DNA from: CAZEPJ01 sp964514105
GTDB taxonomy: Bacteria > Desulfobacterota > Desulfocorpusculales > Desulfocorpusculum
DNA: 32,584 nucleotides
NCBI GenBank assembly: GCA_964514105.1
Contig: CAZEPJ010000051.1
Location: 1-32,584 of the forward strand
Reading direction: 5' to 3'
The position numbers were made by a program, and so were the translations under genes. Positions 15,220 to 21,984 of the stretch are shown here, in pieces. The notes under the pieces are model-generated. The model worked only from the letters and a program-made list of their open reading frames with translations. It was not told where the DNA came from and made no database searches. Numbering within the stretch: position 1 is the first letter of the stretch; every line of letters starts with the position of its first letter.

Positions 15220-16026
15220 TCATCCGCCATCGGTGGCCCGGCCCGCTCTTTGAATCTCCCCGACCCCCGTGCGCCCCAGGACCTCCCCCAGCCGTTCGCC
15301 GTGCTCGCAGTGTCGCTCATAATGGTCCAGACACCGATCCACCAGGGCCAGGGTCTCCTCCAGGCTGTGAATGCCGGGCAGTTCTCGGCCCAGGCATGGG
15401 TGCCGTCCCAGCTTGCCGCCCACAAGGACCCGATATCCCCGGGCGCATTCCTCCAGGGTCCCCGTGGGGCAGACCCCCAGGCACTGCCCGCAGGAAAGGC
15501 AGCGGGCCTCATCCAGCACGGGCCCCTCCTTTGCCACGGACAGCGCGCCCTCCCGACAGACCAACTGGCAGGCCCCGCATCGGCTGCAGGGGGCCTGGGA
15601 TATCCTGGGTCTGCGCGCCCCAATGAGGCCCACATCCGCGATCTGGGGCCGGGAGCAGGCATTGGGGCAGTCCGACGCAGAGACCCTGAACTCGTGATGG
15701 AGTTTGAGCGGGCCCTGGACGCGACTCTTGAGAAGGCCTTTGAGGTCCCGGCGGGCCAGTCGCTCCTCCAACCGTCCGGCCAGCTCGTCATGGGACACCG
15801 CCCGGTTGGGGCATCCGGTGGGCCCGAAGCAGGTCTCCATCTGGAACCCCCGCACCTCATCCTCCATGCGCTCCATGTACCGCCTCTGGGCGGCACGGAC
15901 GTGCGCCAGTCGGACCTGCGCGGCGCCACTCCGGGCCGCCTCTTCCTCCACGCGTCTCCTGACGCGCTTGCGGACGAAGAACGGGACCTTGGAGACCGCC
16001 TCCTCCGCCTCCTGACTCCATCGCAT
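15220..16026 (-). CDS. Siroheme/[4Fe-4S] sulfite/nitrite reductase-like protein with PCP-reductase and ferredoxin domains
   Basis: This 268-residue protein has three parts. Residues 1-50 (WSQEAEEAVSKVPFFVRKR and onward) match the small domain found at the end of protochlorophyllide reductase subunit B. Residues 60-130 have the siroheme-[4Fe-4S] ligand pattern Cx5C (Cys66, Cys72) and Cx3C (Cys120, Cys124). Residues 147-187 carry two complete ferredoxin motifs, CSRCGACQLVC and CLSCGQCLGVCP. It thus resembles the small Dsr-like or assimilatory-type sulfite reductases rather than a full DsrAB. The ATG at 16026 has GGAGG 7 nt upstream. It is divergent from the Crp/Fnr regulator across two palindromes and upstream of hcp, so nitrite, sulfite or NO-related reduction is likely; the substrate is not shown by sequence. 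Confidence 0.88.
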   Translation of the reverse strand: MRWSQEAEEAVSKVPFFVRKRVRRRVEEEAARSGAAQVRLAHVRAAQRRYMERMEDEVRGFQMETCFGPTGCPNRAVSHDELAGRLEERLARRDLKGLLKSRVQGPLKLHHEFRVSASDCPNACSRPQIADVGLIGARRPRISQAPCSRCGACQLVCREGALSVAKEGPVLDEARCLSCGQCLGVCPTGTLEECARGYRVLVGGKLGRHPCLGRELPGIHSLEETLALVDRCLDHYERHCEHGERLGEVLGRTGVGEIQRAGRATDGG

Positions 16027-16053
16027 GATCTCGCCTCCGGGCCGATGAAATGC

Positions 16054-16069
16054 TATGATCGTTATCATA
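16054..16069. promoter_or_regulatory. Second palindrome TATGAT-N4-ATCATA in the regulator/siroheme divergent region
   Basis: TATGATCGTTATCATA is a perfect inverted repeat with 6-bp arms and a 4-bp centre. Its core, TGATN4ATCA, equals the FNR-type core. It covers the best -10 of the siroheme gene (ATCATA 16064-16069, TATGAT on the minus strand), so a protein bound here would block transcription. Confidence 0.5.
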
Positions 16070-16087
16070 TCCGTTCGCATTGCCGAT

Positions 16088-16104
16088 GCCTTGACTTGGA
16101 TCAA
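16088..16104. promoter_or_regulatory. HcpR-type operator between the siroheme gene and the regulator
   Basis: GCCTTGACTTGGATCAA is identical at 16 of 17 positions to the hcp operator (15184-15200, minus strand). Its palindrome (16091-16104) is centred about 40.5 bp before the start predicted from the minus-strand TATGAT at 16064-16069, the class II position for the siroheme gene. It lies 34 bases before the regulator start codon and could also mediate autoregulation. Confidence 0.75.
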
Positions 16105-16137
16105 TTGCCCCATGCCTTTCTTGGGGGGCGTGACGCC

Positions 16138-16821
16138 ATGGACATGGTCCACCATATCGCTGCCATCCCGCTGTTCCAGGGGCTCTCCAGGGAGCATCTG
16201 GAGAAGCTGGCCATGATCGTGGTGGAGCAGGTCTTCCGGAAGGGCCAGTCCATATTCACCGAGGGGGACGACGGCGCCGGGTTTTACGTGCCCGTCTCGG
16301 GTCGGGTCAAGGTATTCAAGCTGTCGGCCGACGGCAAGGAGCAGATCCTCCACATCCTGGGGCCGGGGGAGCCCTTCGGGGAGGTGGCGGTATTCACGGG
16401 AAAGCCCTTTCCCGCCCATGCCGAGGCCCTGGAGCAAAGCAGGGTCTTCTTCTTCCCCCGGGAGTCCCTGGTGGCCCTCATCGAGCGGGAGCCGTCCCTG
16501 GCCCTCAACATGCTGGCCATGCTCTCCCAGCGCCTGCGGCGCTTCGCCGCGCTCATCGACGACCTTTCCCTCAAGGAGGTCCCGGGGAGGCTGGCGTCCT
16601 ATCTGCTGTACCTGAGCGACCGGGAGGGCGAGCAGCTTGTCCTGGACATCTCCAAGGGGCAGCTGGCGAGCCTCCTGGGCACCATCCCCGAGACGTTGTC
16701 CCGCATCCTGGCCCGCATGACCCGCGAGGGGCTTATCCGGTCGGACGGATCCCGCCGCATCCGGATCCTTGACCGGACGGCCCTCGACGAGATCTCCAGC
16801 GGGCTCAGGCGCCTCGGGTAA
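16138..16821 (+). CDS. Crp/Fnr-family regulator, HcpR-like
   Basis: This 227-residue transcription factor has an N-terminal cyclic-nucleotide-binding-type barrel (residues about 10-125, with ILGPGEPFGEVAVFTG), a dimerisation helix (LALNMLAMLSQRLRRFA) and a C-terminal winged helix-turn-helix (KGQLASLLGTIPETLSRIL). The recognition helix PETLSR keeps the Glu, Ser and Arg that contact TTGA half sites in FNR. The cluster cysteines of FNR are absent from the N terminus, as in HcpR/DNR-type NO sensors that bind heme. The ATG at 16138 follows a GGGGGG run; an ATG at 16144 is an alternative, and an open frame further upstream lies across the operator. It probably controls hcp and the siroheme gene through the two near-identical palindromes. 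The sensor ligand is inference. Confidence 0.88.
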   Translation: MDMVHHIAAIPLFQGLSREHLEKLAMIVVEQVFRKGQSIFTEGDDGAGFYVPVSGRVKVFKLSADGKEQILHILGPGEPFGEVAVFTGKPFPAHAEALEQSRVFFFPRESLVALIEREPSLALNMLAMLSQRLRRFAALIDDLSLKEVPGRLASYLLYLSDREGEQLVLDISKGQLASLLGTIPETLSRILARMTREGLIRSDGSRRIRILDRTALDEISSGLRRLG

Positions 16822-16824
16822 GCC

Positions 16825-17733
16825 ATGACGAACTGCGCCATGAGGGGCCTTTGCGGCGGGGGGCGACCGGCTCCGTCCTTCCGACCTGCCCCGGGCCTGG
16901 CTTCGCGGCTGGAGACCCTCTATGGTGCCTGCAACCGAAGGGAATTCGTCCACCCCGATCCCCTGGAGTTCCTGTACCGTTGTCCGGACGTGCGGGACCG
17001 GGAGATCGTCGCCTTCGTGGCCGCGGGGCTGGCCTATGGACGGGTGGCGCAGATCCTCCGGAGCGTGGAGTGGGTGGTGGAGCGGCTGGGGCCACGGCCC
17101 CGGCGTTTCCTGGAGCGGGCATCCCGGCGTGTCCTGCGGGATGGCTTCTCCCATTTCAGGCACCGGTTCACATCCGGGGACGACCTGGTGGCGACCCTCT
17201 GGGGGCTCAAGGGCGTCCTGGCGCGCCACGGCTCCCTGGAGGGGTGCTTCGTCGCCCACGCGAGGCCCCGTGACGACACCGTCTTGCCGGCGTTGTGCGC
17301 CTTCATGGACGAGCTCCGGGGGGGACGGGAGGGCAACGGCAACGCCCTTCTGGTGTCTCCCCGGGGGGCCAGCGCGTGCAAGAAGCTCAACCTCTTCCTG
17401 CGCTGGATGGTCCGGAAGGACGCCGTGGATCCAGGCGGCTGGGAGGGGGTGTCGCCGTCCCGGCTCATCGTCCCGCTGGACGTCCACATGCATCGCGTGG
17501 CTCGGCGCCTGGGCATGACCCGGCGCCTTCAGGCCGACATGCGGACGGCCCTGGAGGTGACGGCGGCCTTTCGGAGGCTGGCGCCTGCCGATCCGGCGCG
17601 ATACGATTTCGTGTTGACGAGGCCAGGCATCTGGGGGCGGGAGGCGTGGGACGATTTCTCCAGGCACGCCATGGGGGAACGAGACCCCGAGGAGAGGATA
17701 TGGACGATCAGAGGCGGACGTTCAACATCGTGA
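16825..17733 (+). CDS. TIGR02757/DUF2400 family protein
   Basis: This 302-residue protein of unknown function has the pattern of the TIGR02757 family: an opening LETLYGACNRREFVHPDPLEFLY (in parts), REIVAFVAAGLAYGRVAQIL, the lysine-rich turn SACKKLNLFLRWMVRKD, and RLIVPLDVHMHRVARRLGM near the C terminus. The last motif resembles helix-hairpin-helix DNA-glycosylase-like proteins, to which this family has been compared. It starts three bases after the regulator stop without a clear ribosome site, so it may be translated by coupling. Its end overlaps the next gene by 34 nt. It is the second gene of the plus-strand unit, but no functional tie to nitrogen-oxide metabolism is evident. Confidence 0.88.
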   Translation: MTNCAMRGLCGGGRPAPSFRPAPGLASRLETLYGACNRREFVHPDPLEFLYRCPDVRDREIVAFVAAGLAYGRVAQILRSVEWVVERLGPRPRRFLERASRRVLRDGFSHFRHRFTSGDDLVATLWGLKGVLARHGSLEGCFVAHARPRDDTVLPALCAFMDELRGGREGNGNALLVSPRGASACKKLNLFLRWMVRKDAVDPGGWEGVSPSRLIVPLDVHMHRVARRLGMTRRLQADMRTALEVTAAFRRLAPADPARYDFVLTRPGIWGREAWDDFSRHAMGERDPEERIWTIRGGRSTS

Positions 17734-19391
17734 TCGGCGGGGAAGCGGGGCAGGGGCTCCAGACCGTGGGGGAGATCTTTGCCCGCGCCCTGGTGCGCAG
17801 CGGCTACGCCGTGTTCGTCACCCAGACGTACGAGTCGCGGGTGCGGGGGGGGCACAACGTCTTCGCCATCCGGTTCGCCGCGGGCCCCGTGTGCGCGCCG
17901 TCGGAGACCGTCGACCTGCTGGTGGCGCTCACGGCGCAGACCGTGGCCCTGCACCGAAGCCAGGTGGCCCCCGACGGACGCATCCTGGCCGACGCGGCAT
18001 TCGCCCTGCCCGCCGAGCCCGCCCTGGTGTCCGTCCCGTTCAAGGCCCTCACCTCGGACGGCTTCACCAACATGGCGGCCCTGGGCGTGGCCGCCTCGCT
18101 GCTCGGGCTCAACGAGGCCACGGTGGCCCGGACCATGGACGACCTGCTGGGCAAGGGGCGCCCGGAGATGGCGGCGGACAATCGCCGGGCCCTGGCGTCG
18201 GCTTTCCGGTGGCTCGCGGAATCGACCCACGGCGTGGACCGGGTCCCGCCCCCCTCCAAGCCCGCGGGCCGCCTGGTGATGAACGGCCACGATGCCGTGG
18301 CCCTGGGGGCCATATCCGCCGGCGTCAGGTTCTGCGCGTACTACCCCATGAGCCCCTCCACGTCCGTGGCAGCCACCCTGACCCAGTGGGCCAAGCCCAT
18401 GGGGATTCTCGTGGAGCAGGTCGAGGACGAGATAGCCGCCCTCAACATGGCCATCGGCGCGGCCTTTGCCGGGGCCCCCAGCCTGGTGCCCACCTCGGGG
18501 GGCGGCTTCGCCCTCATGGTGGAGGCGGTGAGCCTGGCGGGGATCACCGAGACCCCGGTGGTCGTCCTGGTCGGGCAGCGGCCCGGACCGGCCACGGGCC
18601 TGGCCACCCGGACGGAGCAGGCCGACCTGGGGTTCGTGCTCCACGCGGGCCACGGCGAGTTTCCCAGGGCCGTTTTCGCCCCCGGGACACTGGAGGAATG
18701 CTTTCACCTCACCCGCAGGGCCTTTGAGATCGCCGAACGATACCAGGGGCCGGTCTTCATCCTCACCGATCATTTCCTGGCCGATTCGTACCGGGACGTG
18801 GCGCCCTTCGACGTGGAGGGGCTGGGGCCGGTGGTCGTTGGGTCCGACCCGGCAGCGGTGGAGGCCCCGTATCGCCGCTACGCCCTCACCGAGGCCGGCG
18901 TATCTCCCAGGCTCCTGCCTGGGATGAGCAGGCACCTGGTCGTGGCCGACAGCCACGAACACACCGAGGCCGGCCACATCACCGAGGACCTCACCCTGCG
19001 GCCCAGGATGGTGCACAAGCGGCTGCGCAAGGAGGCGGGCATGCGCAGCGAGGCCGTGCCCCCCGACTTTCAAGGCCCCCAGCGCCCGGAACTGCTGCTG
19101 GTGTGTTGGGGCTCGACCAAAGGGGCCGTGGCCGAGGCGGCCGCTTTGCTCACCGCCCGGGGGAAGCCCACGGCCGCCCTCCACTTCAGCCAGGTCTGGC
19201 CCCTGGCGGCCGACCGGTTTCTGGAGTTCCTTGGGGAGGCCAAGGAGGTGGTGGGGGTGGAGGGAAACGCCACCGGCCAGTTCTCCCGGCTCCTCCGGCA
19301 GGAAACGGGGTTCCACATCTCGAGGCGGATCGCCCGGTTCGACGGCCTGCCCATGACCCCGGAGTACATCTTGCGCGGGTTGGAGGTGTGA
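17700..19391 (+). CDS. 2-oxoacid:acceptor oxidoreductase, fused gamma-alpha subunit
   Basis: This 563-residue subunit joins the gamma domain (residues about 8-180: FNIVIGGEAGQGLQTVGEIF, ESRVRGGHNVFAIRF) to the alpha pyrimidine-binding domain (about 195 onward: YPMSPSTSVAATL, VEQVEDEIAALNMAIGAAFA, TSGGGFALMVEAVSLAG) and a C-terminal transketolase-like domain. With the beta subunit it would oxidise a 2-oxoacid and CoA to acyl-CoA, CO2 and reduced ferredoxin. The fused layout is that of 2-oxoglutarate/branched-chain KorA-VorA types; the exact substrate is not fixed by sequence. GAGGAGAGG precedes the ATG, supporting a start inside the end of the TIGR02757 gene (34-nt overlap). No separate ferredoxin-domain delta subunit is encoded here. 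Confidence 0.93.
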   Translation: MDDQRRTFNIVIGGEAGQGLQTVGEIFARALVRSGYAVFVTQTYESRVRGGHNVFAIRFAAGPVCAPSETVDLLVALTAQTVALHRSQVAPDGRILADAAFALPAEPALVSVPFKALTSDGFTNMAALGVAASLLGLNEATVARTMDDLLGKGRPEMAADNRRALASAFRWLAESTHGVDRVPPPSKPAGRLVMNGHDAVALGAISAGVRFCAYYPMSPSTSVAATLTQWAKPMGILVEQVEDEIAALNMAIGAAFAGAPSLVPTSGGGFALMVEAVSLAGITETPVVVLVGQRPGPATGLATRTEQADLGFVLHAGHGEFPRAVFAPGTLEECFHLTRRAFEIAERYQGPVFILTDHFLADSYRDVAPFDVEGLGPVVVGSDPAAVEAPYRRYALTEAGVSPRLLPGMSRHLVVADSHEHTEAGHITEDLTLRPRMVHKRLRKEAGMRSEAVPPDFQGPQRPELLLVCWGSTKGAVAEAAALLTARGKPTAALHFSQVWPLAADRFLEFLGEAKEVVGVEGNATGQFSRLLRQETGFHISRRIARFDGLPMTPEYILRGLEV

Positions 19392-19571
19392 GCAGCAGGC
19401 GTGCCGGGTCCGTTTTCGCGGCTGGCGTTGGCGGTTGGTGGATCGAAATGAGGGGCCGGCTTGGGCCCCCCCCCCGGGGGCGCCGGGCCCCTTGTGCGCG
19501 AGGAGCATGCCCGGCGCTCCAGAGGCTCTGGGCACGTGATTCACTCTAGAGGTTTCTTCCAAGGAGTCGCC
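19392..19571 (+). other. GC-rich gap between oxidoreductase subunits
   Basis: This 180-base gap is unusual between two subunits of one enzyme. It contains GGGGCC-GGCTTG-GGCCCC (about 19452-19469), a run of ten C (19466-19475) followed by five G, and then more GGGCCCC. Several competing hairpins are possible. I see no gene and no promoter. Confidence 0.4.
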
Positions 19572-20423
19572 ATGGTCACCCTCGAGGATTACGGCGAATA
19601 CAAGAGCTCCTGGTGTCCGGGATGCGGCAACTTCCCCATCCTCAAGGCCGTCAAGGAGACCCTGGTCTCCCTCCAGCTGGCCCCCTGGGACGTCCTGTTT
19701 GTCTCGGGCATCGGCCAGGCGGCCAAGGCCCCCCATTACCTCAACGCCAATTTCTTCAACGGCCTCCACGGCCGCGCCCTTCCCCTGGCCACCGGGGCCA
19801 AGCTGGCCAACCCCCGGCTCAAGGTCATCGTCGAGAGCGGAGACGGCTGCACGTACGGGGAGGGCGGCAACCACTTCCTGGCGGCTGTCCGTCGGAACAT
19901 CGACTTGACCGTCCTCGTTCACAACAACCAGGTGTACGGGCTCACCAAGGGGCAGGCCAGCCCCACGTCTTCGGAGGGTTTCGTGACCAAGGCCCAGCCC
20001 GACGGGGTCGTATCAGCGCCCTTCAACCCCCTGGCCGTGGCCATCGCGCTCAAGGCAGGCTTCGTGGCGCGCTCCTTCGCGGGCATGGGGGATCATCTGT
20101 CCGAGATGATCAAGCAGGCCATGGCGCACCGGGGCTTGGCCCTGGTGGACATCCTTCAGCCGTGCGTCTCCTTCAACCGGGTGAACACGTACGCCTGGTA
20201 CAAGGAGCGCTGTACCCCCATCCCGCCTTCCCACGACCCCGCGGACTGGGAGGCCGCCATGCGTCTGGCCCAGGAGTGGGAGGAGCGGATCTTCGTGGGC
20301 GTGATCTATCGAAACGATCGCCCCCCCCTGGAGGATCGCCTGGAGGTCCTCCGGCAGGGCCCCCTGGTGGGCCGAGCTGTGGATCGGGCCCGGTTGGCCC
20401 GGGTCCTGAATCATTACGCGTGA
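19572..20423 (+). CDS. 2-oxoacid:acceptor oxidoreductase, beta (TPP) subunit
   Basis: This 283-residue subunit carries the thiamine pyrophosphate site: GDG at about residues 94-96 followed by the paired Asn in VLVHNNQVYGLTKGQ. The opening SWCPGCGNFPIL supplies two of the usual four cysteines of the single [4Fe-4S] cluster (Cys15, Cys18); LQPCVSFN provides the distal one. At the place where most relatives have GIGC this protein has GIGQAAKAPHY, while a cysteine appears instead at GDGC. The cluster ligand set may therefore be rearranged. AAGGAG lies before the ATG. It partners with the alpha subunit upstream and is followed after 34 nt by the octaheme cytochrome gene, so these could be co-transcribed. 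Confidence 0.93.
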   Translation: MVTLEDYGEYKSSWCPGCGNFPILKAVKETLVSLQLAPWDVLFVSGIGQAAKAPHYLNANFFNGLHGRALPLATGAKLANPRLKVIVESGDGCTYGEGGNHFLAAVRRNIDLTVLVHNNQVYGLTKGQASPTSSEGFVTKAQPDGVVSAPFNPLAVAIALKAGFVARSFAGMGDHLSEMIKQAMAHRGLALVDILQPCVSFNRVNTYAWYKERCTPIPPSHDPADWEAAMRLAQEWEERIFVGVIYRNDRPPLEDRLEVLRQGPLVGRAVDRARLARVLNHYA

Positions 20424-20457
20424 CCGCGCTGCACCGCTGGGACCCCGGAGGTGCCTC

Positions 20458-21945
20458 ATGCGACAGATCATCTTCGCCCTGTGCGTCCTGATCGGGTCGT
20501 GGGCCCCCCATGCCCGGGCCCAGGCCCCCCTGAGCACTGCCACCCAGGAGTGCATCGCCTGCCACGTGTCCGCCTCGCCGGGGATGGTGGGGGACTGGCA
20601 GGCCAGCCGGCACGCCGGGGTGAGCCCGGCAGAGGCCCTGAAGAAGGTCAGGCTGGAGCGGCGGGTCTCGGCCGAGAAGATCCCCGAACCGCTGCTGGAG
20701 CGCGTGGTGGGGTGCGCCGAGTGCCACACCCTCAACCCGGACAGCCATCCCGATTCCTTCGAGCACAACGGCCACCGGGTGCACGTGGTGGTGACGCCCC
20801 GGGATTGCGCCGTGTGCCATCCAGACGAGGCCCGCCAGTACGGGGACAACCTCATGTCCCACGCCCACGCAAACCTGGTGAAAAACCCGGTGTACAAGCA
20901 ATTGGCCGACGCCATCAACGGCCCCCAGTCGTTCGACGGCAAGGCAACGGCCCTGGCCCCCCCCGGCGTCCAGGCCGAGATGGATTCGTGCCTTCACTGC
21001 CACGGGACCGTGGTCGAGGTGAAGGGAACCCGCCCCCGGGAGACCGACATGGGGGAGATGGTCTTTCCCGTTCTCCAGGGCTGGCCCAACCAGGGCGTGG
21101 GGCGCGTCAACCCGGACCGATCCCTGGGCTCCTGCGCCTCCTGCCACGCCCGCCACGCCTTCTCGCTGGAGATGGCGCGCAAGCCCCACACCTGCTCCCA
21201 GTGTCACCACGGCCCCGACGTGCCCGCCTATCCCGTGTACCAGGTGAGCAAGCACGGCAACATGCACTCGAGCGTGGGCAAGAGCTGGGATTTCCATACG
21301 GTCCCGTGGCAGGTGGGCCGGGATTTCACCGCTCCCACCTGCGCCGCCTGCCACGCGGCCTTGTTGGTCAGTGGCGAGGGCGAGGTGGTGGCCCAGCGTA
21401 CCCACCGCATGAACGACCGCCTCCCCTGGCGCATCTTCGGCCTGCCGTACGCCCACGCCCATCCCAAGGGGCCGGACACCACCGTGATCCGCAACAAGGC
21501 CGGCCTGCCCCTCCCCACCGAATTGACGGGGGAGCCGGCAGCCGACTTCCTCATCGACCCCGAGGAGCAGGGCCGCAGGCTCGATGCCATGAAGAAGGTC
21601 TGCCTCAGCTGCCACAGCCGGCCCTGGGTGGAGGGGCACTTCGCGCGGTTCGAGGACACCATCGACAAGACCAACCACATGACCCTCACCGCCACCCGGA
21701 TCCTCCTGGCGGCATGGGACAGGGGTCTGGCCAAGGGAATGGCCCGACAGGACAGCATCTTCAACGAGGCCATCGAGAAGCGCTGGGTGGAGCAGTGGCT
21801 ATTCTTCGCCAACTCCACGCGCTTCGCCTCGGCCATGGCCGGTGCCGACTACGGGGTGTTCGCCAACGGCCGCTGGCAGCTCTCCAGGAACATCCAGGAG
21901 ATGTGGGACTGGCTGGAGCTCAGATCAGTTTCCGGCAAGCCGTAG
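20458..21945 (+). CDS. Octaheme c-type cytochrome, hydroxylamine oxidoreductase (HAO)-like
   Basis: This 495-residue exported cytochrome has a signal peptide (MRQIIFALCVLIGSW, cleavage near ARAQ, residue 21) and eight CxxCH motifs: CIACH, CAECH, CAVCH, CLHCH, CASCH, CSQCH, CAACH and CLSCH. The number, order and spacing, with phrases such as WDFHTVPWQVGRDFTAP and the helical C terminus NSTRFASAMAGADYGVFANG, match HAO-family octaheme proteins of anaerobes. These act in the periplasm on hydroxylamine or nitrite; reductive forms lack the tyrosine cross-link to the catalytic heme. A tyrosine does lie in GADYG near the C terminus, but I cannot tell whether it aligns with the cross-linking residue. 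No quinol-oxidising partner gene is adjacent. A GGAGGTGCCTC ribosome site supports the start. Confidence 0.92.
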   Translation: MRQIIFALCVLIGSWAPHARAQAPLSTATQECIACHVSASPGMVGDWQASRHAGVSPAEALKKVRLERRVSAEKIPEPLLERVVGCAECHTLNPDSHPDSFEHNGHRVHVVVTPRDCAVCHPDEARQYGDNLMSHAHANLVKNPVYKQLADAINGPQSFDGKATALAPPGVQAEMDSCLHCHGTVVEVKGTRPRETDMGEMVFPVLQGWPNQGVGRVNPDRSLGSCASCHARHAFSLEMARKPHTCSQCHHGPDVPAYPVYQVSKHGNMHSSVGKSWDFHTVPWQVGRDFTAPTCAACHAALLVSGEGEVVAQRTHRMNDRLPWRIFGLPYAHAHPKGPDTTVIRNKAGLPLPTELTGEPAADFLIDPEEQGRRLDAMKKVCLSCHSRPWVEGHFARFEDTIDKTNHMTLTATRILLAAWDRGLAKGMARQDSIFNEAIEKRWVEQWLFFANSTRFASAMAGADYGVFANGRWQLSRNIQEMWDWLELRSVSGKP

Positions 21946-21984
21946 GGGCCAGCCGGTCGAGGACCGCTGGGTGGGGGAAATCTC

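Noticed and set aside
13318..16821. A plus-strand open frame of over 1100 codons running across hcp, the siroheme gene and into the regulator
   Set aside because: Its first 940 codons are the antisense of hcp and the siroheme protein, which have complete cofactor motifs. Only the part from 16138 is a real gene. Long antisense frames are common at this GC content.
17529..19922. A minus-strand open frame of 797 codons opposite the 2-oxoacid oxidoreductase genes
   Set aside because: Composition is the Gly/Pro/His/Arg-rich pattern of antisense translation, and it has no recognisable motif.
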